Shown: positions 24,933-36,800 of the stretch, one piece after another
Numbering within the stretch: the stretch's first letter is position 1
How the letters are laid out: each line of letters starts with the position of its first letter
Assembly (NCBI GenBank): GCA_026545225.1
Contig: CM048845.1
Coordinates: 86,021,033-86,085,032, forward strand
Direction of reading: 5' to 3'
Length of the DNA: 64,000 nt
Source: Cornus controversa
Taxonomy: Eukaryota > Streptophyta > Magnoliopsida > Cornales > Cornaceae
Position numbers and translations under genes: made by a program
The notes under the pieces: generated by a model
What the model was told of the DNA's origin: nothing
The model's input: only the letters and a program-made list of their open reading frames with translations
Database searches by the model: none

Positions 24933-27020
24933 GTATTAATTTTACTTTAATTGGTTCATGCATGCTAACTTTGATTGTCTATTATTTTTGTTTTTTTATA
25001 AGCAGAATCATATTTCTTCATGAAGAAAAAGTTATTGCAAGGAGAAAAAAAAATAGCTCACTACTTATAGTACTCCTTTGACAAATATTAATTACAAAAT
25101 GTCAAATATAGATTGCTGGAAAAAGGTAAATCGAGTATGATTTTATTTTTTGATGTTATTTATATAAAGTGATTATTGTCAAATTTGAAGGATAGTATTG
25201 TAATTTAAAATTTTTATAATAGCTCTATTTGTCTTCCTTCCTCTCTTCCGTCTATATTTGGAGGGATGAAAATTTGTGAATGAATACGGATGACTCATTT
25301 ATTCTATTATCCTTTCTATTTTTATATCTTCTCTATCAAATGAAGTTAAATTGTTCTTTATTTCCTATCTTTTCTTCACTGCTCTCCCTTCATTCCTGCC
25401 AAACAGAGCATTAATGAGAAATTAAAGAGGTGGTTGCCAAGTTTGAAAGAAAATGAATTTCAATTCCCTCTTTGAATGTTATAGACCACGGTTCACATGC
25501 ATTTGGCCCACCTTCAATTCGAAGTTTGAACGTGTGAATAAATCACTGAGCGATAAATGTGGATTTAAATTTGAAGCTTATATACTTTATCCCTATCCAA
25601 TCCATTCTTCCCAATTTCCTTGATTAACAAAAACCATAAAACTAATAACTTTTTTATTTTTTTTATGTTTTCTCTTCCAAATGGTATTTGCAATTCCAAA
25701 TTGGAGTCCAATAATTCAAGGGAAAAAATTGGCATCGAATATATATATATATTTGCATTTTTTGAAATTGGGATTAGAAAATAAAATGTAGAGTAATAAC
25801 TAATAATCGGTGAGTAAATAAATGAGTTTTAGGTCAGCTTGAGACAAAGATGTCATTAGGACAAAATAAAATAATTCTGAAAATTTGACTAAAACTTTTG
25901 AGTTTTGACCACATATATTTCATTTCATAACAAAAGAAACAACACTATTTGCAACATAAAGGTTCTTCCTTATTTTTGTTGAGAACATTATTTTTATCTG
26001 TGTAACGCTTGTAAATATAGACGTCTTTTGAACAAAGGAGTGAAGATTATTATGGTTACAATCTTCTCTTGGTCACACGAAAGAATCTTTGCCGCCCTAA
26101 TAGTTAAATTAAAATTTATATATTACCAAAACTTAGAATGAAGTAAGAATGATTCAAATTTTTGTACCATAAAGTACAAAAACTAAATTAATTTAGCAAA
26201 TATTCCAAAATATCATTATTATGATCACTTGAAATTTAAGTGATGGTAGTAGACAAAGCTAGTTACCAGATTCTCCTTAATTTCCTGTATTTTTCCTGTC
26301 TTTAAAAATATATTAAAATTTAAAAATAAATAAATTATTATCTATTTAATATTTTGGGTTTGGGTTTGAACTCGACTAAACAAAGTATGTGTGAGTACAA
26401 TATTATGAGAATGTATTGAGAATCTAAACTATGGTGCGAGTTAAATAACATTTTATACTAAATTTGTTCTCTCTATATATATTTTATATTTACACATATC
26501 AAGTGTTTTAGTTACAATCCCACAAGCTAATTGCATGCTTTAGATTTCATGACATTCCTAAGAAAATTAATTTATAATAAGTGTTCATTGAGATTAAAAA
26601 AAAAAAAAATAGATAAAATAAGGGTGAATAGGGGAGAAATTATTAGCTTGTGACTATATGCTATTTTCGGTCAATCAAAACTCTTGTGAGTCCACTTTTC
26701 TATGGTGCAAGACCATCTGATTTGCACCATCTAATAATTTATAGTAAAAAATTGTGTAGCATGATCCATATAAATATATGAAAAATATATACACACACGT
26801 ACAATTATATATAATACTAAAATCTTACTAGATAATAAAATATTAGAAATTTTAAAAAATATATATTTGCATATTGATTTTTTAAATTGCTATCTCAATC
26901 TTTGTCGTTTCTAATAAATGAGAAAAAAAAAAAAAAAAGCAAAGAATTTGATTTATTAGTTGCCATGTTATATTATATGTGATCTCTTTAAACCATGTCT
27001 TATCTTGCGAGTGCTCTCTG

Positions 27021-27028
27021 TATATATA
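27021..27028 (+). promoter_or_regulatory. TATA-like element of the MASS-type gene
   Basis: TATATATA lies 98 bases before the ATG at 27126 and is followed by a purine-rich leader with GAGAGAGA. The position fits a TATA box with a leader of about 70 bases. Other AT runs nearby could serve instead. Confidence 0.45.
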
Positions 27029-27125
27029 CGCATACATATCAATAATATAACTGTATACTATATATCAACATATATAAGAGATCGACTTCTAAACAACAAT
27101 CAAGGGGATCCAGAGAGAGAAGCTG

Positions 27126-27482
27126 ATGGCTGGGTTACAGAGATCGGCAGTATCATTCAGGAGGCAAGGCTCATCAGGTCTGATATGGGATGACAAGTTT
27201 CTGCAGTCAGCTGATCAAACGAACCAGAAAGAAGACAATAACATTAATCATGAACAACAACAAGAACAGCTCAATGAGGCCAAGCCTCCCAGAGCCGTCC
27301 GATCAATCAACTCACTAGATCGGAGCCGATCCAACGGCGGAGGACGCGGCTTCCGCACCGTCAAGGTCTCTCCGGCGATAGAGCCGTCGTCTCCAAAGCT
27401 TTCTGCATGTGGATTTTGCAGTGCTTTCGGAAAAGAAGAAAAGACTCGCCGTCGACCAAAGTCCGGTAAGCGCAGAACATGA
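27126..27482 (+). CDS. MAPK-substrate (MASS / At1g80180-like) small protein
   Basis: Single-exon frame of 118 codons. The N-terminus MAGLQRSAVSFRRQGSSGL and the following WDDKFL are the family signature. A Gln/Asn-rich middle comes next (about 30-55), then RSINSLDRSRSNGGGRGFRT, a Ser-Pro site in EPSSPK (about 87-92) and a CGFCSAFGK motif, ending in a very basic tail. In Arabidopsis this family (MASS1-3) is phosphorylated by MAP kinases and affects stomatal patterning, so a signalling role is inferred. There is no signal peptide or membrane segment. The length is typical. The start is chosen because the conserved MAGLQRS begins there. Confidence 0.88.
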   Translation: MAGLQRSAVSFRRQGSSGLIWDDKFLQSADQTNQKEDNNINHEQQQEQLNEAKPPRAVRSINSLDRSRSNGGGRGFRTVKVSPAIEPSSPKLSACGFCSAFGKEEKTRRRPKSGKRRT

Positions 27483-28398
27483 AAATTCGTGTGTTTTCAT
27501 TGCTGCTGGTGGTATTTACCGGCGCCGGAGGTCTTATATTCCGGTGAACATGCGTTTATAGTTTTTGATGGTACATGAATTAGCTCTGCATGTTGGTTAT
27601 AATTTAGTTTATTTCATTGGAACAAGGTCTAAGAATTTTGAAACTAAGAACAAAACATGAATGTTTTACTATTTGTTTTTGTTGTTTTCATGTTCGTGTT
27701 CATGTTCTTTTTCTTCTTAGGTTTTAGAGATGTTTTTGTGGTTTCGCTGGATGATGTAATTTATGTGGATATTGTTGTTTTATTTGGGTTTGCGACGAGA
27801 ATTTTAATATACAAAAGAAAATCTCTCTCCCCCATGCATATGGGTAATATATGTGTGTTCATTTATATATACATACACTAGTGTATGGTTGTCTGTGTCT
27901 AGACTGTAAAACGTGGCACAAATCACAAGATGTTTGATAGATTGATTTTAGACGGCAAAGACATTTTCACAAAGCTTTTATATATATATATATATTCGAT
28001 TATATAATTGGGTTGGGTTATGGGCTTGTGAGCTGTAATTATGGACAAAAATTTAATCTGGGTATTGAGGATTATTATGTACAAAGCAAAATCTACCTTT
28101 TGAAACATGGAAATCTGTCTCTTTCTCTCTCTAAATAGGAGAAAAGCAGATGTATGGAACAATCTTTGAATAATTATTATTTAACAACGTGTGCCCATTA
28201 AGTTGCATTTTTAAATGTTATTATTTTATCAAGTTGTCACCACATCGGCATTGTTAGGATTCTTAGACTCATTGTTAGGGTTATTAAACTAACTAGGAGA
28301 GACTATATATAAAAAACTAAACATTTTTCAGAACCTACATTTAAAATGTCCACCAAATCTTTTTGTAAGTGAGAATTGTAATCAACATTATTATATAT

Positions 28399-29030
28399 AC
28401 GGGTGCACACGGTATGATTCTTTACGGTTCTTGGTAAAACTGAAACTGTTCTTAACGGTTCCTTAATTTTAGAACAGAAACCGAAACCGTTGACTTCGGT
28501 TCAGTTCCGGTTCCAATTAGTTTCGGTTTCTCAACGATTCTTTGTCAACTTTTTTTTTTTTAAAAAACATTGACAAGATATACACTCATACTTGTACATC
28601 CTTAGTTATAACAATAAATTAGAAGCTATTAATATTTATTTATATATCTTATATTATATAAATATATAAAACATTAAAACTTATAAGCTAAATGTATTTA
28701 TCTATATATTATACTTTATCTATTAATAGAACACTAGAATTTCGAAGGTATTAGTATTTATTTATATATTATATATTTTATACTTTATATATTATATATT
28801 TATATAAAACACTAGAACTTAAAAACTATTATTATTCATTTATATATTACATATATAATTTTTTTCTAACAGTTAAGGTTTCTTGACTTGGAACCGAAAC
28901 CAGAACCATAGTGAACGGTTCCTAAAATTTAGAACCGGAACTGAAATCGTAGTGAATGGTTCAGCTCGATTTAGGTACGATTTCTTACCGTTATAGTTTT
29001 GATTCCATTGATTCTTTATGCACCCCTAAT
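28399..29030. mobile_element. hAT-like MITE, about 632 bp
   Basis: The ends GGGTGCACACGGTATGATTC and (reverse complement) AGGGGTGCATAAAGAATCAA form imperfect inverted repeats. The inside is dense in GGTTCCGGTTCC and AACCGAAACC motifs, typical of this common plant family. TTATATAT flanks both sides (28391-28398, 29031-29038), but the region is AT-repeat DNA, so the target duplication is weak evidence. No coding capacity. Confidence 0.7.
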
Positions 29031-29820
29031 TATATATATATAATCCCTACTTAGATATTGATACACTGACAAGCATCTGATCAATACAATTGGAAAAATA
29101 GCGTTTTTTGTCATATAATTGATTGCAATATATTAGTGATAAAAGTGCTTTAGTCAATATTGTTAAGAAACAAATTGAAAAGCACTTCAACTAAAGAAGT
29201 ATTTTATATAACATATGACCAAGTACTAGTCATTATTTTTATTGACGACACCACACAAATTTTATGACAGCTCCAAACATAGAAGTGTTCTTTTCGTGAC
29301 AATAGCAAGGCCAAAGCTCTTTAGAATGTTTTGATGTTGAAAGTAACTGACCATTTGTTTAGAAACGATACAAGAAGATTTAAAACACTATTTTATAGTA
29401 ATGTACATATCTAAAATGTTTTGATACGAGTTTGTTCAGCACAATTCAAAGAAAATGGTTATTGGTGTTCAATGAAGTATTCTCATACTGCACTTTTTTC
29501 TTTTTTAATTTTCTCATAAAAAACAAAAAACAAAAAAAATATATAATTCTCTCTTAAATTTAAAACCATAACCTTGTGAAAAACAAGTCAATCCACAACG
29601 GAGTGTGTGAACATTTTGATAGATAAAAAAGTGTATCGTTATCTTTTTCAGAAAAAAAAAAATAGAGTAGGATGTGAATTGGATGTTGAATAAATGGAAA
29701 AGAGTTCAAATGCATGCATAGGTGCTTCAATCACATTGTGGGTTCACTTTCTAGGTCCCAACAGAGGACCACTAATTTTTGAATAAATATTGAAACCCAA
29801 ATAATTGATGTTAAGAATAT

Positions 29821-30152
29821 ATGACCCTACTCTTCCGAAATATCACTATATCTGACTCTTCACATTCACATAGAGGAGTTGTCGTGTGCACTGAATTTGC
29901 CCTTTTTTATATAAGAAAGTATTGCTACTATATGACCCTACTCTCCCGAAATATCACCATATCTGACTCTTCACATTCATATAGAGAAGTTGTCATGTGC
30001 ATTGAATTTGTCCTTTTTTATATAAGAAAATATTGCTACTATATGACCCTATTCTCCCGAAATATCACCATATTTGACTCTTCACATTCATATAGAGGAG
30101 TTGTCGTGTGCGCTGAATTTGCCCTTTTTTATATATAAGGAAGTATTGTAAA
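29821..30152 (+). repeat. 111-bp tandem repeat, three copies
   Basis: Copies start with ATGACCCTA at 29821, 29932 and 30043, an exact 111-base step, with about 90 percent or more identity by eye. Because 111 is a multiple of three, a 105-codon frame stays open through all copies. I regard that frame as an accident of the repeat. Confidence 0.95.
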
Positions 30153-30826
30153 AAAGGCACCCTAGATCTCCATCCCTTTGCGTTGTTGTTCATCAAATCT
30201 TGAAATCTTGATCAAGAAGTGGGACCACCGATGAACATCCCTCCCAAGCCCGCAATTCAATTCAATTCAATTTCAAAGCTTTCACGCATGCAATACACGT
30301 TTGAGTGATGGACTACTTATTTGCCAAGATTTGGTCCCCCACTCAATTTCAACCATAGAATTGTTAAGATGAAGCATGCATGTGAACTTCAGAATGGTCC
30401 AAAGCGTTCTCTATTATCATCTTCATTTCAAGCAGGCACATCCAGTTCAACTTTAGAGTAGTTAACAGCAAATTACTTAACACCTACAAATATGCCCTCA
30501 AATATTTACATGCCTGTATACTAAATGAAAAAACACGAAAAATAATTTAGGCAGATTATTAACATCACAGGGCCTTCAAAGATATATTCTTTCATTGAAT
30601 AAAACTGAACAAGACATTAAAATAGTTAAGCAGAGCTTTAGAAATACAAACTTGATATGCAGCCAAACAGTCTTGATATGCATCAAAAAAACAAAAACAT
30701 AAATTAAAAACAAAAGGTTGAAGATCAACTCAGAAGTGCTTAGAATAAAATTTTGGACAACTCCGAACCTTGTCGTGTCATGGCACCTCCCTAGCAAGCG
30801 CTTGGCCCAGGAGATGAGAAATGGCC

Positions 30827-33800
30827 TTACAGATACTTTCTTGCAAGAGCTCGAACTTTTGTATCAAAATGAGACGACGTAATGCGAGAACCAGGTAAGT
30901 AGAGGGGATTGAGAAGAATCTACAGATTTCCAACAGTTTGAATATATCAGTAAATATGCCATCTCAAACAAACAAAAGGAACACCTATTCAGAACACAAA
31001 CACACACACACACGCAGAGAAAGAAAGAGAGAGAGAGAGAAACCAAAACCTAGAAAGAAATAAAAAAGCAAAAGACAGCTTGGTTTACCTACAATGGTAA
31101 TACTGAATGAACAAAAATGTCCACAAAGTAATCACGCACTAGCACTACAAGATAAAATCCTTTTAAGAGACTAGGAGAGTTGACTTAGTCACAATTGGGT
31201 TAAGTTAAAAGTTGGCCTTCACTTGACTACCAACTCTGCGTGTTAGACCTCATTGCCAGGAATTCTGCATTAGTTGGAAAAATTGCAACTTAAACCATTT
31301 TTTCTAAAAAATGTGTACAGAATTCTATTTAAACAGGGTGCATGTCTACTTCTACAATGGAAACATAAGATGCGAACAGCATTCAAACCACAGAAAGCCC
31401 TGAAGTCTATCGATGTTGGATAGGGTGGTGGGTGAGGCCATATAAAAAGTTAAAACCCTCGCTGTCATGACAGGAAGAGTTATAAAAAAATTACACATTA
31501 AATGAGGTGTAACACTTGTGCCTGAAGCCTGGTTTAGCTGCATCGAGTCAGCAACAGCTGTGTGTAGTGTGTACAAGTTTCAAGGAAAACAAGCTACATG
31601 CAAGAAATATTCTCACGATGAACATCCATTTGAGGTAGGTTTAAAATTTTATCATTTTATGTGAACAAGCTTTAGTAATCACTATAATCTTTTTGGAGAA
31701 GAAGAATCCAGGTTGATGACGGACAGTTTCATTATTCTGAGGTTGTGATTTCAGAATATGCAGCAACTGCAACGGACTACAGTTTAGGCTAGTATCTCAA
31801 ACAGTGGTTGGAAGGACCACCATAATGAACTTTTCTCCACTTTCTTTGTTTATTTTCCCTCAAGAATAAGGTATCTTTGTGTGACTTCCCACATTGTTAA
31901 GCCAGTTTTTTCGGGTTAAAGGCAGAAAAGTTTAGGATATTGTTCATATTTTAGAACAAAACAAGCCCTGGTCTTGTGGAGCATTCAGATCAAATCAATT
32001 TAAATGACCTTCCAAATTAACTCTGTTTGTTTTCAGGACTCAAGTATCTGTTTGCATAGCCATCATAAAGTAATTGAACTCTTATCAAACTAAACGAGAA
32101 ATTGATACTAAATGCGCAGTATATAAAGCATCAAGCCAGTAACAACATAACCATATGATAATATGTAGTCAAATCAAGATGAAATGAAGCAGATGTCCAA
32201 TCTCAGGCTATGGGGTCTTGAACCTTGGTATGTAGTGCAACCCAGTAAAATTGAACATACAACAGAATAAATTGTAACCATGAAGATTTACAAAAGTGAG
32301 AAATAGAAAATCGATATGGTTTTAAACTGAAAGAAGAATCTGCAATGCTACACATATGTTATAGCAATAATCAAAAGATAAATAGTCCTAATTATCAGAG
32401 GGCATAAAAGGAGAATAATTTGCTTAAAAGTGTTTTAGAAAGGAATCTATTTCAAAGAACATTAAAGCATGTTTATTCAATTCCTTAATTATTTAGGAGA
32501 ACCAAAAGGAGCCTTAAGTTTTTAGAGAATGGACAAACAAGCTCCCTCCAGTTCCCTTAAACAAAAATGTCGTAACTACTTAGTGTTGAATGCTCAAGTC
32601 CTTTCTTGGCAGTTGATACCATGTAAAGCCATATCCTTCCTTAAATTCTAATACACCATGTCTGTTCTCACAACCTTGACTCTTTTCCATCCAGCTCTTC
32701 TTTTTGTTCTTAATACTTAATAGCACCTTCAAGCTTAACTATACCAATGCTCCTTACCAGTGCATTCATTCATGATTGAACCATCTTTAACTACTTTCCC
32801 TCATCTTGTCCAAATGCCACTAACTTCTTGTGAAAGCATTCTCATTATAAAATTCTCATTTTACCTCTCATCAATCGCAGCATATTCAGTTGGCCGTGTC
32901 CATATCTTAAACATGTCTCCTAATTTACCCAGCAGTTGGCATTAGAAATGGTAGCTGATCTTAGAGATAGTCTTAATTAAAGGGTTGCATAAATTCAAAT
33001 TTTTAACTAATTTTAGTTTTACTTTGCAGAATCCCTTAAAAAAAATAATACAAAGGCTGTTCACCCAATTAGATTAACAATTTTAGTACCATCATCGGGG
33101 TTCTATAATAAAATTAAAGATTATTCACAAAGATATAAGAAAAAAGAAGAATATTACAAACTAAATGGAAAAATTAATCTAGCAATGTCAAGAGAATCAA
33201 ATCTAGCAATCAGGGTATGAATTATATAAAGGGAAAATTGCTTCTTAAAAAAAACACAGAAACAGAAAATTACCTTTATATATAGCTCATGGACCTCTTG
33301 GAAGAAGCTTCTGATTCCATCATCATTACGAGAGTCATGAAGTAGCATCAATCGCGTATGTACAAGGTCATTGGTTAAGGAAAATAAAGAAATAAAGCAA
33401 GTGTACAGATTTGAAGATCAGATGTGATAATTCATAGAAAATTACTATAAGGTGAATTACAGTACTATATCAATGCAATGCTAGATTGCAGCAATGAACT
33501 ATGAAGTGATTCCATACCTTACACACGCACAAACGTGATTCATCTTAAGGTTCACAGTTCAAATATCACACTTGAGCCAGAACTAATCCTTAGATAAAAT
33601 GATTGAAACCATGTATAATCACAGCAAAGAAAAAATATTTGAAAATTTTAACATTTTTGGCTAATCAAACAAACACACTGAACATTTCAAAATAAATAAC
33701 AGGAAATAAGTCCTTTAAACACACAGTTATCTTTATATCATATCAGGTATCATCAATTTAAAAACCAACTTAAGAGTGCAACAAATTACAAGTTTATCCG

Positions 33801-36800
33801 AAATTTTAAAATAAATGAAAATGAAAAACATCTTTCGTTATTCCTTATGACCATACAGTAGCAGCAGCAATGGAAGCAAATTCAGGTAGAGGAGCAAAAG
33901 TGTCCTCACCTTGGAAGACTGAAAAGTCTGGAGCATCAATATACATAAATAAAGTGTTGAAAAATATAATAATAATAATAAACCTCCATCATATACAGCG
34001 GGGACTGATTATAAACAACATGATCGCTCTTTACCCATATTTAAAAGATGAAAAAGAAAGTGATTGGTACCTAATTTTACAACCACCATACTGCAATCCA
34101 CAATAAACTACTTTGTTAATGAGGATTTGGAGTGGCACACATTGATTAATCTCAGAGTGATTAACTAAAAGAAAGATCAGTTCTTTTGAACTGTTCCGGT
34201 CTTCAAACTTAACAAACAGAGATAAAATCAGGCCACCCAAAATCTTTTCTGGAAAGTCTATTCAACAAAGTAAAACGCGTGTTGGGTTTTATCACAATTC
34301 ACAATAGAAACATGATTATCTCAAAATAAAATTCTAGGAGAAAAAAGAAAAAGAAGTGTAGAAGGCACAACCAGCGCAGAGAGAGAGAGAGAGAGAGAGA
34401 GAAGTTGAATGCACAGAATTGTAAGAGTATAGGAGCTCGCCTAGTTTTCTATAGCTAAAGTTTATTTGAGTCAAATCTCATATCAAAGAAACTCTGCAAT
34501 TTTCCAAGCATACCATATATAATAGTCTTACAACAAGAAAAATATAAGGTCATTGAGATCACACTGATTTTAAAGATGAGTCCAGCTAGATAAAAAGGAA
34601 ATAGAAGGAAAAGAGAGCGAAAAGTTAAGGTAACTGACCAGTCAACATTTTGTTCTTTGCCCTTAGCAAATTGTACAGAGTTCTGTTCCCTATAGATTTG
34701 AATAATTCCCTAATTGTTAGCCGAGATATGTGCCTAGAATCATGTGATTGGACTTACCATATTAACCGAGATATGATTAGTCTAGAATCATGGGATTTGA
34801 CCTTATGTATGCATATATTTAGCCATAGAATCTGCAATGTTTTTAGTTAGTTTCCCATATTGTAATATTTAATATGTGCTCTTTTCATCTATAAATACCA
34901 AAGTTGTAAATGAGTGATTGATTAACACACTCATTCAAGCCTTTACATATTTCTTTTCTATTTCTTCTATTATGTATTTCTTCTTGGTATCAGAGCCAGA
35001 ATTGCAAATTAGAGTTTCACACGGTAGTGATTTCGCCTCTGCCACCAGCTATGGTGGCCCACCGGTGGCAGAGAATGGTCGGTATTGGTGACATCGATAA
35101 GAAGTCTTAGGCTCCTACAAAGAAGGATGCCCCTGAGGAGGGTAAAGGTATTGTGGAGAAAACAACGAAAGGCAGCCATGTACTGTGGAAGCTTGAAAAG
35201 AAGGGTGTTCGGCCATATGTAAGCAGATAGCGCACCTAAAAAAAAAAAAATCTATATTTGGACTCAGAAATGGTCAGAGGAGAGTTAGGAGACAATGTTA
35301 TGCTCTGAGAAGACATCATTTTGGTCTGAGGAGGCATCAATATAGTTTGAGAAGACATCATTATGGTCTAAGCAGACATCGTTATGGTCTAAAGAGACCC
35401 TTTTTTTAGTGTTTGAGGATCCATTATTCAAGTTGGGCATCTCAGATATCCACGCACCAACTTGAGGGGGAGTGTTAACCAAGATATGTGCCTAAAATCT
35501 TGTGATTTAACTTACCATATTAACCGAGATATGATTAGTCTAGAATCATGGGATTTGACCTTATTTATGCATATCTTTAAGCATAGAATCTGTAATGTTT
35601 TTACTTATCAAAAAAAAAAAAATAGAATCTGCAATGTTTTTAGTTAATTTCATTTCTTGTAATATTTAACTTGTGCTTTTTTTATCTATAAATACCAAAG
35701 TTGTGAATGAGTGATTAACACACTTATTCAAGCCTTTACATATTTCTTTTTTATTTCTTCTATTCTGTATTTCTTCTCTAATATATCCAAGAAACAACCT
35801 TAATCATAGAAGATTCCAAAGGAAGTCCAATCACAATAGCCAAAATAATTTTGTAGAATCACAGCTTATCTTGATGTTTCCTTTAACAGTTTAATGTATA
35901 TCCTTAAGTAAGGTTTACACTAATGGTTGAAAAGAAAATGTGACCAAAGGGTTTACACTAATGGTTGAAAAGAAAATGTGACAGAGCTTCATTGTATAGG
36001 TTCACAGCAGTACTGCTCTTTGTGCAAATGCGCATGCTTGGTGTACATAAATATATCCATATACATTTATCCATGTACCATGTATGCCCTATGAATATAA
36101 AGATTAATTTCCATGTTTCATTCTCTTTTTATACAAGCAATCACCTAAATTCTAACCCAACCACGTGTTTACGTGTGTGTTTCAAAACAACTTCAGATTT
36201 AGTATGCACCACCAATACAATCCAACCCAAGTGAAAAGTTTGGATTGGATGGACCTTGGTTCCAGAAGTATAGAGGTTGCACATCTAAAAAGAACAAGAA
36301 ATAGAAAAAATAATCAAATCAAGCTCAATCAAAATATACTTCTACCCAAATAATTTAAATTTACTAATAGGCATCATAAAACTTCGCCTGAGTGATTCTA
36401 TCAAAGCATGAGATATCTATTATTCTATTGATTCGTTAATTATGAATTAATCAGAAGATATGTAGGATATGACCAGCAGTAACATATACTGATACCGCCA
36501 AATCATTGAATCTGTCAATTGCTTTCAAGAACCTGGATAAAGCATAGGAAATATAATGCGTGTAAGACAAAGAAAGCAAGTATGATGACAGAAGTATTTA
36601 TTACAGCCCAAAAACTATTTTACAGCAAGTATGATGACAGTGTTCATATACATTGGGGGCGAGGGGGTCGGTGGTGGTGGTGGTGGGGGGAGAGAGAGAG
36701 AGAAGTTTGGAATCTCACATAGCACTTGTTGTCCATGCAAGGTCCTGGACAATATCCAATGCTGCATGTAATATGAACTGGTACTGATGTGCAGCATCTT

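Larger units (their letters stand above)
22034..27020. other. AT-rich intergenic region
   Basis: No gene is visible between the NLR-like gene and the MASS-type gene. Two direct repeats are listed separately, and there are (CTTTTT)n and AT runs. The part from about 24600 to 25410 begins CCATTTGGTTGGAG and ends with CCAAACAGAG, a style of ends common in plant DNA elements. I could not define its borders. Confidence 0.5.
27483..30826. other. intergenic region between the MASS-type and TRAPPC2 genes
   Basis: It holds a hAT-like element (28399-29030), a 111-bp tandem repeat (29821-30152) and the 3'UTR of the minus-strand TRAPPC2 gene next to 30827. No other gene is seen. Confidence 0.5.
33360..36470 (-). 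other. U12-type AT-AC intron of TRAPPC2
   Basis: On the minus strand the intron begins ATATCCTACA at 36470 and ends TTGTAC at 33360. TTCCTTAAC, an exact match to the U12 branch-site consensus, lies about 14 bases before the 3' end. Translation requires this border: GGT C joined to AT ACG CGA gives Gly-His-Thr-Arg. There is no AG near the required acceptor. The donor differs from the usual ATATCCTT only at the last base. The intron is 3.1 kb and hosts a TRIM element. Confidence 0.9.

Noticed and set aside
27657..27881. 74-codon Phe/Val-rich frame after the MASS-type gene
   Set aside because: Likely the 3'UTR of that gene; low complexity, and no conserved motif.
29821..30138. 105-codon open frame
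   Set aside because: Explained by a 111-bp tandem repeat with a period divisible by three; no protein family is seen.
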